A stretch of DNA of 53,637 nt from Saccoglossus kowalevskii. Lineage: Eukaryota > Hemichordata > Enteropneusta > Harrimaniidae. The first letter of the stretch is position 1, and every line of letters starts with the position of its first letter. Below the pieces are notes generated by a model. The model was not told where the DNA came from. It saw nothing but the letters and a program-made list of their open reading frames with translations, and ran no database searches. Below, in pieces: positions 1 to 13,100 of this stretch. The position numbers were made by a program, and so were the translations under genes. Where the stretch lies: contig NW_003122428.1 in NCBI RefSeq assembly GCF_000003605.2, positions 23,282 through 76,918 on the forward strand, in the 5' to 3' direction.

Positions 1-70
1 CAGAGACGAGACGAGTTCCCCCCTGACAAGTGTGGAGAACCCAGAGAGAGAGAGATTTTTCCCCCTGATA
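1..70 (+). mobile_element. 3' end of an LTR-like interspersed repeat (cut by window edge)
   Basis: This segment matches 29052-29121 closely. Both contain CCCCTGACAAGTGTGGAGAA, followed by a GA-rich run and CCCCTGATA. The second copy is the right end of a repeat of about 700 bp that has LTR-like features. The left part of this copy lies outside the window. Homology stops at CTGATA, where the 50-bp minisatellite begins. Confidence 0.55.
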
Positions 71-554
71 AAAGACTCAATTCAGATTTAAGGGCGAAAC
101 ACATGATTTGTTGTTTCAAGAAAGACTCAATTCAGATTTAAGGGCGAAAAACATGATTTGTTGTTTCAAGAAAGACTCAATTCAGATTTAAGGGCGAAAC
201 ACATGATTTGTTGTTTCAAGAAAGACTCAATTCAGATTTAAGGGCGAAACACATGATTTGTTGTTTCAAGAAAGACTCAATTCAGATTTAAGGGCGAAAC
301 ACATGATTTGTTGTTTCAAGAAAGACTCAATTCAGATTTAAGGGCGAAACACATGATTTGTTGTTTCAAGAAAGACTCAATTCAGATTTAAGGGCGAAAA
401 ACATGATTTGTTGTTTCAAGAAAGACTCAATTCAGATTTAAGGGCGAAAAACATGATTTGTTGTTTCAAGAAAGACTCAATTCAGATTTAAGGGCGAAAC
501 ACATGATTTGTTGTTTCAAGAAAGACTCAATTCAGATTTAAGGGCGAAAAACAT
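71..554 (+). repeat. 50-bp minisatellite, 9 full copies plus a partial
   Basis: Nine head-to-tail units of exactly 50 bp start at 71, 121, 171 and so on, with a tenth cut off near 554. Units begin AAAGACTCAATTCAGATTTA and end GTTTCAAG. They differ almost only at one base, AAAC versus AAAA, around unit position 30. Copies 2, 7, 8 and 10 carry A. Such homogeneity implies recent expansion. There are no spacers, so this is not a CRISPR array. Confidence 0.97.
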
Positions 555-2730
555 TTGTATTTGAATGTCGTTGTAAATGTTGCCACTCTTTGTGTGTTGT
601 ATATATATAATGTTGTATGGTTTCACAGTTGTAATTTAATGTAATAATTTGGGTGTCTGACTCTTCCATGCATTAATCACCGTGACGTATTTGATTATTC
701 CTATCTTTGTTGTGTTTTTTACATTGCTGAAACCTAATACATGAAAAAAATATAGTTTGATCATCGAAAGGAATTTTCAGCTCTCTATATGTAGTATACA
801 AATATCTTTTAACTTCAATGTTTATTCATTTGATACAACAAAGATAATTTCGGTCCAGCATTACATGGATTAACAATAAACAAAAGCGTGATGCATGTAT
901 AACTGCATTAATTATTTTATCATTTGAAACAAAGACGGCATGATCGTACATTAGATAATGAAAAACGAGACATTTGCCGTTTCCTTGCATGATATAAACA
1001 CTAAAATAGCGACTAGAATAGCAATGAGACCGCGAATGCGAAGGTTCTGTGTCTTCAATCAATTATAATAAATTAAAATTATATCATACGACCGCTGCTA
1101 AGTAACGGTGGTTATTTTATAAACAGGTCATTATATTTGTCAACGATACAACAATGTGCTGTTTCTGTCCTCTTTTCATGTAACAAACAGCGGATTACCA
1201 CGTGATGACTGGAACTAACCCTCATTCCAGATATTTAATTGAGGTTACCCGTTGCGTAATAAATAAATAAAATAATAAAAAAATAACGTCTGTGACTAAT
1301 TATATCTAAGAAATACCTAAGAAATCATACGTACCACCCAGATCGAGGTTGTAAATTGTACATGCATAATATTTGTCCTTATATAGATTGAAATTACAAC
1401 TAAATCGCTTTGTTAGTTTGGCTGACAACTCGTTTGTACATTCAAATCTCGTCCAAAGAGTCACTGAACTCCGCCATGCTCGTACAATAAGTTATCCACT
1501 AACAAATCGTGACGGAAGTGACGCAGTGATTAATTGCAGTGGGGAAAGATACATGTTTTCCCGCCAGTGAATAATAAACTCTAAATAAAGGTCGTGACCC
1601 CGTGCTTTTTTCAGACTGCTTGGCAGAATTCGTAGTTTGTTGACATATATTTGCGGTTAACAACAACCAACAGTGTATCCTGCGTCTGTATCGTGTTGGA
1701 ACCAGCACACGTCCAGCGACACAATAATGTTGCAATCAAATCGGACACGGTTGATACAAAGGTAGACAACAAGTTATATATATATACTATTGAATTGCAC
1801 ATGATATGACCATGTGATATTAAGAAGTGACGGTACATATTTTGATATTTAATTAGACATTCAATCAAATCATCACATTCCTACAATCTTAGCAGATTCA
1901 ACTAACAATTTTACCACGGCACGACCACATCATGATGATGTTATACCACTACGGTATCTTTGCAATGTCAAACGGAAATGACGAATTCAACTAGAGCATA
2001 ACTGTTCTTTACTTTTAACATTCAAAATTTATTTATATACTTCAATAGTCCCCTCGACGTTGATGAGGGCGGGTGTTTTTTTGCTTTTTTTTTTTTTTTT
2101 GGTAAATGAGAATGTAAATTTTCCTAACCTAGCGTACACATGACACAATGTCACTATCATGATGTAAATTATTGTCTTGATATCCGCATTTTGTCTTTAC
2201 TTGCGACTTTTAATTAAGAAATTTAGTCACAGAAAGGTCAGTCGTGATTTTATTCAGCGTCGTATTTGCAGTTAAATCGCTTTACGACCAGACACGTACG
2301 TTTGAATAGCATTCATATTATGTTTCACTTTAAATTCAATTCAATATCGCACCTCGCACAGGTATGCACTGCACGTATTGTATTATTCTGCTATATGAGC
2401 ATTCACCGCCCTGATTAGTTCTCTCTATTTTTATGCAGCCAGTACAATAAAAAGTAGTATGCGTATGATTGTAATAACGTTTCTAACTGGATGAATATTT
2501 ATATGATATGTAAACAAAACATGAAAAGGTGGCGTTGAAGTTAAATATCAACAGGGCCTGAGTCACAGGTCAAGCCGTACATGCTTGAAGTCACATGCAC
2601 ATCGTGTGAACTCCTGAACTGGTGGCTCTATAATTCACATTTCGACTAATCGCATACGGTTCTGTATGATGATAAGATCGATCGACCGATCGTCTGAATA
2701 ATATTGGTAACCTCGTTTCTATTTCTATAG
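555..2730. other. Gene-poor 5' flank, nothing recognised
   Basis: This is AT-rich sequence with only short random ORFs on both strands. It has a poly-T run near 2082-2100. A pyrimidine-rich tract ending in AG at 2729-2730 looks like the splice acceptor of the next gene, so an untranslated first exon and promoter may lie somewhere in here. I could not place them. Confidence 0.6.
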
Positions 2731-2731
2731 C

Positions 2732-5700
2732 ATGGGCATGATTGAAGAATTCCTATCAGTGGATCGAATTGAGACGTTACAATACATGTGTATTGTTGTT
2801 ATCATAATCGTGTCAGTGAAACTTCTTGAAGGTAATGTCCGACTTTAATCTCCATTATGACTATTTTAAACTGATTTTCTCGAAATACATACTCGAAATA
2901 GAGATAAATTGATTTGTTAACCGTAAGTGGCGTTTATGACAACAGCGCCACCAACACATTGGCGTTGACCTTGCAATTCACTTGTTTTGTTTGTTTTCGT
3001 AGATAGTATTTTCGATTTCTTGGTACGAGCGTGGGCAAGAATTTTGGAATATCCCAGATTATTCGGACTACAAGTTGTAATGGCGGTACTGCTTTTCTCC
3101 GGTGGAGCTCGAAGTAAGTAATATGGCCCGTGGAAGTCGACTATAATTGTTTCAGTTTATATATCGGAATAAACAAATTAATTAAAGCATAATTCCCGGA
3201 TTATTTGTTTTGATGAGCGTAAATCATATTCTGGCATTATTCCAAATACTCCCAGGATGCAATATATAATTCCATTTCCTCTTCTGAACGAGAACGAGAC
3301 AACGAGAAGGGTAAAATCATCGTCTATTATATTGAAATATTTTTGATGTGCTATAAATCCGTGTTAAATGACACTTAAATGAGTCAACTTAATATAATTA
3401 ATAACCAATAGCAAATCAATTGTATTAAAAGATGGGACCGCGCGGTCACTTTGAAACTGGAGTGCTCCCTACAGGCCTGGAATCACATGAGCTGTATGAG
3501 CAGACAAGCTTCGTTGAATGACAGTACATGGAATTCCATGGTCAGAATAATCTCTGCTTAGATATTCTTTTCCCACATCTAACGTGTAGTCAATAAATAT
3601 TTCTATAACAATATGGATATGTTTGACAATCCTATGTACAGTGTACAGAGATTTCGTGAAAGGATGGGTTTTTGTAGGTGTGTTCAGAAGTCAATACTTA
3701 TGGCTCCGACATTTCAATGACGGTTAATGCAAATATTCTCATAACTCCATCTACGTGGCTCGCAATATATTCAGGATAATACCTAAATATAGATTTGGAC
3801 ATTCAATAAAAATGTTTGGGTCTTTAACAAAATCTGGGACGCGTGTACTCTTCAATATGTTTGTCAAGATGTGCCACCAAGTAAGCGCGTGGTGGCGCCA
3901 TTTAATAAAAGTACTGTAAACGCTTAAGTTGGTTTTATACGCTACTTTCATTGACAAGTAAAATTCGCCAAATCCATTTAAATATGTAGAAACAATATAA
4001 CTACAGTTGTAAAAGTTCGTGAACTTTGAACCTAGTGAAATCGCTCAAATCTTAAAGGTTCTCACTGACAAAATGTGGGTTATTCTGAGTCGGGTGACCC
4101 CGGGAACGTCTGTCTTCGACAACGGGATTGATGGTGAGGGGGAATTCGCTCACTCTATACTTACTTATGACATGGAAGGTAGTAGGATAGGAGAGAGGAC
4201 GGATTTCAATCCGATTCTCTTGTTTCAAGCCTTATCGCTAGTGTATTTATTTTTTCTTACAACCCATCATCGCTTCCGCTTATTTACTGAACAAAACGAG
4301 TTGGACTCACGATTTTTGAAACTGAAATGTTTTTGACTGCAACTTGCTATGCGCATGAGAAAAGAGGTGGCGGTATACATGAGCAGAACGTTCCACATGA
4401 CGTCATAGTTCATTGGCAAGACATGACATCATAGGTTATTGGCAAGACATGACATCATAGGTCATCGGCAAGACTTGACAATGGGAACACAATACTTGTT
4501 AGTTGTTTTCCAGTGTCAGTAGACGGTTGACTGCTCCGTTCCTGTAGTAAAATTGTTTCAGTTTGAAAACGAAAAAAAAAAGTCGATTACAGGTGCACTG
4601 CTCTCCGAGTGCTAATTATTTAAGTACTCATATTATAGGAATGTGTAGCAAGTAAAGACATCGAAGCAATCATGGATCATTTCCCTGTCTCTTTGTATAA
4701 CCAGGGAGCTGTAATGATTACAGCTCCCTGGTATAACCATGGAGGTAGAAAAGCGACCTCCATGGTATAATTTATAACCACGGTTACTAGAAGAATAACC
4801 GTCGTATAATTAAAAGTAGACCACTTTTTATAGGGAGACTCCCTTGATGCAAGCTGTATTGACGCCAAGGCGTTGCGTCACTGGTACTCACAATAGTACG
4901 CGTGGTGTTACGTCACTAATAGCTACCCACATGTCACATGGGTGTTAAAAGCGTCCGCCTAATATAATGTGTATTGTCTTAGAACCCACGCTTGCGCGAG
5001 TATTGTAAAGGACTGTTTGGTATTGTTTTCTAAGCAAGCGGTATGCGTGGGAATTCTAACAAGTTTCACAGGATGTGAACGACTTGCATATTATTCATGT
5101 ACTTGTACAATCTGCGGCTGTTCAAAACCAATCGTGTCAGGAGACTGTATGCTCATGACAATAGACAAAATATGGCACACGTGAATCTCAGATAACGCTG
5201 TTTCAAACACACTTGAACGTCATTTACTATGAACTTGGAATAACATGAACAAATATATTTTGTTATTAGCAATTAATATTTCAAAAAATAACTGAAAAAC
5301 AAAATTGAAGTTATTAAGTGGAACGAGTGTGGTTTAAAACACGCGTGGCAGCCATTTGGTCAGCTCAATGTTGCCAAATCTGACATAATTAAAAGTCGGA
5401 CTTTTGTATAATATATAGTTTAAAACTCAATAGTTGAACATTTTGCATACTGAATATGAAAAAAGTTAACAAAATAATAAGCATATTTACGTCACGTGTT
5501 ACTATTCATAACTCATTTAGTCGTTATTTAAGACGGAATGTTTCCAATTGTAATGTGTTATACTCACTAAATCATTAATATCCACCAAGCTCCATGCATC
5601 CAGTCTTCGTTGTGAAATACTTAGTGTTATCTGTGTTAATTTAAGATATTATATTATATACATAATAAAATATATCAACATATTACATGATTCTCTTTGC

Positions 5701-8615
5701 AGTTCGGCTTAGTCTTCCGTTCTTTTTATCATTTTGTTCATTATGGTTTTATAACCCCGGAGAAGTAAGCGAATGCATCAACGTGCAAGAATGTGAATCT
5801 GGTAATGATGCAACCTATTCTGTTGTTGTTGCAGGTTTTTTGCAAAACATCTTTCCTGCAGTGTTTGACGGTTCTATGTATACGGTTAAGAACGCTATGG
5901 CGGGGGGAATCGCACTGTACATTGTTATGATGTTACGGGAGGTCATGTCCCAGGTACAACACAGCGAACAGGGTAAGAGAGAACATTTTATGATCGAATT
6001 CGAACCCATCTAAGTACGGTTCAATAAAAAATGTGGCTTTGTTTCAGTTATCAATTTATAAAAAATGACAGATTATTTTATGTGGGGTCTAGATCTTGCA
6101 ATGAATTGTTCTTTTTCTAAAGATGCAATAAAATGGTACTGTTAATGCGATACCGCTGAAATTTCCATAATTGAACCTTGGTGTCCCTCTATAACGACAT
6201 CTACTGAATAATGAAGATTCAATGATGTGATATTTAGAACAACTATTTTGTAATACCTCAACATTGAACTCAAGACAACCGTTCGAAAAGTGTTTGAACT
6301 CAAATTAAATAAATATCTCCAAACTCTTTTGACAGAAAGCCAAAAACAACCCCTGTCACAGGCATCGGTAGATTTGGAAAGATGGCTCCTACATGAGAAG
6401 GACAAAAGAGAGAAGATATTCCTAAGAAAAAGGGTGTTAACGGAGCACCTGATTGATTTAACACTCTTACAGACAATACGTGACAATGGTTCGTTGACGC
6501 AACAGGTACTGTCAGCAATGGCGGACATTTTCGAGAAAGAAATCAAGGACAAAGATGATCGTCGTGAACTGGCCTTGTACCTGATCTCAAACAATGCGGC
6601 AGTGATCGAACAAAAAGTGTTACATCCCCACCTTTCAAAGACAGATAAGACGGACAGGTGGCCGCTATTTCGTGAACTGTGTCGCAGTGTTCGAATCCCT
6701 TGCTGTGAATGCGACGATTTCGCTATCAGCGTTTACCACTCGGGACTATGTGGCGATATAGTGCGAATACTAGAGAACGATTATTTAATGAACAATTACG
6801 AAAACGATAAGGTGAGCCACTACATTATTGGCAGTTGATGTCAAATAGTAGTCAAGAGCAAGTACACACGTACTGAGACACAAAGCATTCTTCTGAACTT
6901 GAAGATAAAAAGTATGTTTTAAGTTCCATGTTATGAATAATGCCGAGTACCTAACTCACACAAATGTCGAGTATAGGTATATCGAGCATTGAAGACAATG
7001 TCCAAAATGTTGATACCCCTGAACAAACAGTTTAAGTCAGCCAGCTACACACTGGCACATGAAGCTCTATGCTACATACAAACTTAACCAACCAACCAAT
7101 CAACATATAATTCTGTACACATACAGTAGTGGGTGATATGTTTACTGATATGTTATATTCAAAAAACTATTCGCATAATAGCAACAGAGCATCCTGGGTA
7201 TTTTCTAGTTAACTGATTATTAACTCCAAAATGACGAGTGGCTAAACAACTTTAAATTTGCCCTTCATCCACCCTTCAACAATTTCTAACACACATAATC
7301 AAAATTGTGAGTGAAAGTATTGTAGTTTGGGTGTTATTGAAGACATAATTTTAGTTGTTTGTGACTATTAAAATGGGTAATTTGTGAGACAGGCAGAGGA
7401 ACAAAGAATTTCACATTTTGCTCTGTTTTTCAAGTAACTCGATCTTTTAACTTTTTTCTGCCGTTGTTATGTCCATACAATTATCACCTTGCTCGTATGT
7501 GTATAAAATATTGTGATCTCTTGTTGAAAGTCAGGTAATGAGTTTTTTTGTGCACTTATCGAATGTTTGGCAGTGGTCTTTACATGTATGTTTTGTTATT
7601 TGGCGCGCTTCCGTGAAATCAAAATGATTTAATGTCGTTCGAGTAATCAAATTGTTTGGTTGTTTATCGTTCGTTTTTTTTTTGGAATATATCTCTCTAA
7701 AAAAACAATATCTTTCATTGACGGGCGACCATGGATCAAAATGACATAAACGTTGCGAACATAGTTCCATCTTTGTTTCATCGCCAGGGGGCGCCATCTG
7801 TGGGAACGGTGTTTTGGATGAGATAGCTACGATTAGAAGTATATACAAGTGGTGAGTTTCATACTGGCAATGCAGGAAATAGCGAGAAATAGTAACAGAA
7901 GTGGTGATTGAATAGAAACGTGAAAAACGATTTAAATTGATATTAAAATGTATATTCACGAATTTGTCCATTGCAGATACTACTTGATCTCGTGGGACTG
8001 GGACTATTGATCTGCACGGTCTGCTCAGGCAACATATCACCCGCTACCGAGGGTGAAACAAAAACATTGAGAGACATAACAACCTTCTATCTGTTATCCA
8101 ACGTAGAAAAAGTAAAACAAGCAGCTACTATGCTTTCACAGATTGTTGAAGCCGCAGAGAAGGAGAAAGAGGGAACAAAACGAAGAAGAAAGAAATCCAG
8201 CAAGGTGATGCACGATAATGACGCGAATAAAGAGAAACCCGATAAAACAACATCTGAGGTTAATTCCAGAAAGGAACCAGTTCAGCGAATGATACAGAGA
8301 GAAAGCATACACAGCAATCAAGACAATGAGACAAGGAAAAACACGGATTCAAAACCGCTAAAAGTCTTTACACAAAGGCAAGTCAGTACGGTGACAACGA
8401 AAGACACCAGGCATGCATCAAACGCGAAAATTATCGAAGCATCGGGAGTCGTTACAAACCAGTCCGATGTGACCGAGAACAACACAAACACAATCACTAA
8501 GGTATCGTCAAATGAAGATAATACCAGTGAAAACCACGTGCAACTTGTAAGACGCGACTCAAAGAGACACTCACTATTGAGAAAACTAAGTTTTTCAAAG
8601 GGTAAAAAATCGTAA
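2732..8615 (+). CDS. Unrecognised polytopic membrane protein, five coding exons, about 531 aa
   Basis: I assembled exons 2732-2831, 3003-3113, 5703-5972, 6336-6811 and 7977-8615. Every junction has a good GT donor and an AG acceptor after a pyrimidine tract, and the phases chain as 1, 1, 1, 0 with no internal stop. The protein starts MGMIEEFLSVDRIE. Hydrophobic stretches lie near residues 17-32, 53-69, 73-87, 109-125, 136-148 and 320-337. Cys95 and Cys101 sit in a loop between membrane segments. Residues about 161-319 are hydrophilic and probably helical, with many Glu, Lys and Leu. After the last hydrophobic stretch comes a tail of about 190 residues that is Lys/Ser/Thr-rich and low in complexity, ending SKGKKS. 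The ATG at 2732 lies just after a likely acceptor at 2730, so a 5' UTR exon is expected; ATG at 2738 is the alternative. AATAAA at 8953 could end the transcript. I do not recognise the family. The splice model is inference; the open frames are seen. Confidence 0.7.
4700..4844. repeat. Cluster of successive short inverted repeats (hairpins)
   Basis: Within intron 2 of the membrane-protein gene there are five consecutive hairpins. They are 4700-4732 (16-bp perfect arms, 1-nt loop, arm ACCAGGGAGCTGTAAT), 4736-4766 (11-bp perfect arms, 9-nt loop), 4777-4805 (10-bp arms, one mismatch), 4812-4828 (6-bp arms) and 4832-4844 (6-bp arms, 1-nt loop). The first two stems open with ACCA and close with TGGT. 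The third opens with ACCA and closes with TCGT. ATA follows each of these three. No terminal repeats of a transposon were found around the block. Confidence 0.85.
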
Positions 8616-8835
8616 GCAGTCATCTGAAATTAACTTTTATATACACCACGTTAGTCAGATTATGTACTACAACATTACATTAAGACCCCCCCCCCCCAAG
8701 ACGGACGGTCGTAATGTATATCCCGGAGACTATTAGTACTTTTATGAAGTAGATCATTATAATAACAATGCCTAAATGCACAACGCCTTAATCCTCGATG
8801 AAGTCACGCTCTAGGGAGCTGTACATTTCTATTGG

Positions 8836-8860
8836 GGTCGCGTACTGTACGTACGCGACC
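8836..8860. repeat. Perfect 10-bp inverted repeat
   Basis: GGTCGCGTAC and its exact reverse complement are separated by five bases, in the region between the membrane-protein gene and copy A. It is GC-rich in AT-rich surroundings. It could be a cruciform or the core of a decayed element; no function is claimed. Confidence 0.8.
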
Positions 8861-8952
8861 TTCTCAACACCCTGGGCTGCACAAAACCAGGCTGTCACAC
8901 AGGCACAAAACTAAGTTATGAGACACCATGTATAATGTTCATACCAAGTTTA

Positions 8953-8958
8953 AATAAA
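8953..8958 (+). terminator. Candidate poly(A) signal of the membrane-protein gene
   Basis: AATAAA lies 338 nt downstream of the stop codon at 8615. It is the first canonical hexamer I see after that stop. Confidence 0.4.
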
Positions 8959-10053
8959 ATCGGTTGATGAAACATTGAAATTTTGCGTTTTGTGTATGTT
9001 TTTAGTCAAATGATCGTCAGTCGAACTTGAATGTCACCTGATCCGAATTCACGGACACGTATTTCCAAGGACAAGGATCACAAAAATACAAAATACAGAG
9101 GCGACAATATTTAATGAGATTTCATATTAATAAACAACAACACTCGTACATCAGCGGATACCTTATTCCTAAAGCACGACAAACAAGTGTGTTTGTATGT
9201 GTATGTTTTTGCGCAATTGCACAATACGTGTATCATAGAATCGGGGAAAACTGCGTGTGGTAGTGTCATAGAAATTAGTCTAAACGTGTTCAATCGTCGA
9301 TAGCGCTGAAGCCATTTAAAAACTTGGGTTTGGTGGTAAGAAAAATCGTCGAGGTTGAACCCATTGAGGTGAACATAAAAGCCAAATATTTGATTAATTT
9401 CGTCCTGTATATTTACTATACCAGACACAAAACACTCGATATGCTCCGTGTGGTGGAACAGTACAGTGGGCCAAAGTACTCTCACTTAAAGCCGAATCTA
9501 AAATTAACCGACACGAATACTGATTTTGTCGACGCATTGTATATCTGAGTTTGTTTGTTTGTTCGTTACTGAAGCCAAGAGGACGTGACATCCGATCTTT
9601 CCCAGGCACCACACTATGTTTGAATACAGGCATTCATTCCACCATGGCACCCTTCCATGGTTCTATTAACTGCAATTGTAACATGGTATACAATTATCTT
9701 TCATTGTTTTCATTTATGGGCCTTCATTGTAACAACTATTTTTCTTATTTTATATGATATTGTCACCATATTTTGTTCATGATAAGAACTATGCCATATT
9801 GTAACTATAATTAAGCCTTTTTTATTTACTTTGAGTAAATATGTATTGATACCATTCATATGATGTATTAAAGAACGACGGTTGTTCCATTCGACGTATA
9901 CAATGATAAGTCAAATTGTTAAAAATGTTAATTAAACTTGTACTGTCCCAGATACAGAACAGGGGTGTCAACTAGAATGATTGACACACTCGTACTGTTC
10001 TTGGTATTGTCCCAGGGTCGCAGTACGAATTATGTAATAAAAGGAGTCTACCG
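8959..10053. other. Intergenic stretch, no supported gene
   Basis: ORFs up to about 120 codons occur on both strands, but they overlap each other, use no clear splice sites and look random. The final 100 bp before 10054 align loosely with the region before copy B (both contain GATACA followed by a G-rich run), so the duplicated unit probably begins near 9950. Confidence 0.5.
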
Positions 10054-10062
10054 TATATAAAG
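10054..10062 (+). promoter_or_regulatory. TATA box of copy A
   Basis: TATATAAAG lies 74 bp upstream of the start codon at 10128. The same nine bases lie 88 bp upstream of the start codon of copy B. Both are followed by the shared string TGTACAGT, near where transcription should begin. Conservation between paralogues whose introns have diverged supports a functional promoter. Confidence 0.7.
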
Positions 10063-10127
10063 AGCTCATCTCAGGCGAGTGTACAGTATTGTTTGGTTCA
10101 CCAAAGCAGTCACTCGTCAGCAAAACC

Positions 10128-13100
10128 ATGGATTCCAAGGGAAGCACGATGCAGCCTGGTAAGTTGTATTTCACAGATTTCTTGTAAAAATGTAAACGCA
10201 CGTTCTAAAAGACACCATCATTTTACATGCATATGTTTATCCAGAAACAGTAGTTATTATCACAAATAGTTTTTAATGTAAAACGAATAATTCATCCCAA
10301 GCATACACATAATGCAATTTTACTGACATTAGACACACTTTAAATCACTGTTAATCGCAGTTCTTCTATAAATGTACTGTGTGTTGTCATTCCTTCAATT
10401 CGCCGTTGTTTGGATTGGGTATCGTCTTTTGGAGACGATAGCACTTCAATAAGCCCGTAGTTTCAACGTTTGTTTCGCTGTTACCTTTATCACTGATGTG
10501 TCGAGTGAAAATCAGGTTCATTTATTGTAACCCAAAGACTAGATTCATTATAATTAAGAAAGTACAGTTAATTTAGAATCACGAATTCGCAGACCAGTGG
10601 TTAAATGGGCGCGGCTCAGGAAAGCGTGACTTTCTCGTCTCGTCTTGGTATGTGGGAATGACAGTGCTAAACGCATTTACTATGCATGAGTGCGTACGTT
10701 TAACTGAAATGCGACGAGCGTTCACGTGATAAACTCCGAATTTTATTTGGTTGTTTCTATTGTATTCAATTATGCTCATCGCAAGCTAACCGCGTTTCGG
10801 TACCTGATGAATACCATAAAATAGCATCGATCTCTCGTAAAAACGCTCGGTCTGTGTCTCGTTCTAAAACAAGCGCTGTTTGGTCATTTGTTTTTCATGA
10901 CGAATCCTCATGAACATGATTATGTAGCACTGTATATTCATGAATTTTTGTACCCGTATTACCTCATTCCAAATTATGCACTGTGAATCGATCCTTGTGG
11001 GAACCACATGAACTACAAAGTGATTATTAGGTGTGTCAGTTTGGAGCTATATCAACACCACGTCAGCCAAGGATGTTGATTCTATTATATTCAGCAATGT
11101 GAACACTTACACTTCTATTGATTTCCACCATGCCACTTATTATAGTGCTATCCTCAATTCGTCACGGTACAAGTTATTTAACATCCTTACGAGAGTCACC
11201 GATAATTCCAATATTGTCGTTGATCACGTGCTTACAAATGCAACTGTCAATTTTATACTAAGCGGAAGCATTCACGCAGATATTAGTGAAATTGTTCATT
11301 TTTGGTTTTACATTTAAATATTTGTGTCTTCAAATGTGGCTATATTAATTATGACCATGGCAGCCAGTGTATGGCCCCTCCAACCCTAATGATGTTTATA
11401 CATTTTTTGTTGTTTTTGAAAGCATTTGCAGGTCAAATTAAACATCCATCTCAAACCAGGATGTCCAAATATCTCAATAAGTCACCAGAATAACGCGGTA
11501 ACATACATTAGTGTGACGAGACACTCGGCGAAACGCCAAATGAAACATTTTTTTTATTTTCTTTATTCCGCACTATATGGCCACCGGCCTAAAGTACTAT
11601 TACATTTCAAAACTTAAATTACACACGGTCGCTTTAAAATTACAAGATACATATACTTCAAATCATACTTCCATTTCAGTTTCTCTGTAATGAAAACTCT
11701 TAAACAAATATTTACCCAAACTTAGTAAAATATACGAGTTAGTACTCTGTAGCAATGCAATGAAATTCATCTTGGTTGGTGGTGAAAAATAATATTTTGG
11801 TAAGAATTTTTGTCTAAGTGCTTCATATTTTGGACAAACCATAGTAAAATGATATTCGTCCTCTGTGACCCTGCAACCAAATGGACATAATTTTTGGTCA
11901 CGTGGAATACCCAATGTTCTACCATTTTCATTTCTAGGGNNNNNNNNNNNNNNNNNNNNNNNNNNNNNNNNNNNNNNNNNNNNNNNNNNNNNNNNNNNNN
12001 NNNNNNNNNNNNNNNNNNNNNNNNNNNNNNNNNNNNNNNNNNNNNNNNNNNNNNNNNNNNNNNNNNNNNNNNNNNNNNNNNNNNNNNNNNNNNNNNNNNN
12101 NNNNNNNNNNNNNNNNNNNNNNNNNNNNNNNNNNNNNNNNNNNNNNNNNNNNNNNNNNNNNNNNNNNNNNNNNNNNNNNNNNNNNNNNNNNNNNNNNNNN
12201 NNNNNNNNNNNNNNNNNNNNNNNNNNNNNNNNNNNNNNNNNNNNNNNNNNNNNNNNNNNNNNNNNNNNNNNNNNNNNNNNNNNNNNNNNNNNNNNNNNNN
12301 NNNNNNNNNNNNNNNNNNNNNNNNNNNNNNNNNNNNNNNNNNNNNNNNNNNNNNNNNNNNNNNNNNNNNNNNNNNNNNNNNNNNNNNNNNNNNNNNNNNN
12401 NNNNNNNNNNNNNNNNNNNNNNNNNNNNNNNNNNNNNNNNNNNNNNNNNNNNNNNNNNNNNNNNNNNNNNNNNNNNNNNNNNNNNNNNNNNNNNNNNNNN
12501 NNNNNNNNNNNNNNNNNNNNNNCCCACACACACTACCGTATAACAAATGGCAATATTTTACAGTCAATACTTGCATGCAAGATCAGGCTGCAGTCCCCCC
12601 ACCTCATAATGGTTTTTTCCAAACAAAATAGTGCTTTCTAGCTCGCGCCGAGATATCTTTCTGTGTTTGAAACCATTTTCCCGAACTCGAAAAAACTATG
12701 CCTAAATAATTATATTTTGCTACAATTTCAATTTCTTTACCCTCAGAAACCATTTTTCATCAAATGAAACATAAATAATCAATAATAGGTGCTGACATTT
12801 GTACTCTCTTGTCTCAGGTACGTTCGACTACGTCATTGTTGGCGCAGGCCCTGCTGGGCTTCAGATGGGTTACTTCATGGAGAAAAATAAGCGTAGTTAC
12901 GTTATTTTGGAAGACAAAGACATACCAGGTTCGTTTTTCAAAAAACACCCAGTGCATCGTACTTTGATATCGCTCAATAAAAGATTCAATCCATTCCCGG
13001 AACCAGAATTCAACATGCGACATGACTGGAACTCGTTGTTGAGCGATGATCCTGAACTCCTCTTCACTAAATACTCAAAAGAGCTGTTCCCACATGCCGA

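Noticed and set aside
71-554. Possible CRISPR-like array
   Set aside because: Units are contiguous with no variable spacers, and the DNA is from an animal genome.
4019-4336. 105-codon ORF inside intron 2 of the membrane-protein gene
   Set aside because: It has no convincing splice sites in phase with flanking exons and an unremarkable composition. The gene model is continuous without it.
6047-6061. Acceptor TTTGTTTCAG that would end the membrane protein after exon 3
   Set aside because: It would add only four residues before a stop and leave the two later exons orphaned. It remains a possible alternative splice form.
6275-6335. Extension of membrane-protein exon 4 upstream to 6275 or 6291
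   Set aside because: The acceptors there lack a pyrimidine tract. The site at 6335 (CTCTTTTGACAG) is stronger and keeps phase 1 with the donor at 5973.
11663-12641. Several long ORFs through the N run
   Set aside because: They are open only because Ns give no stops. Only the LINE C-terminal part at 11663-11939 is real sequence evidence.
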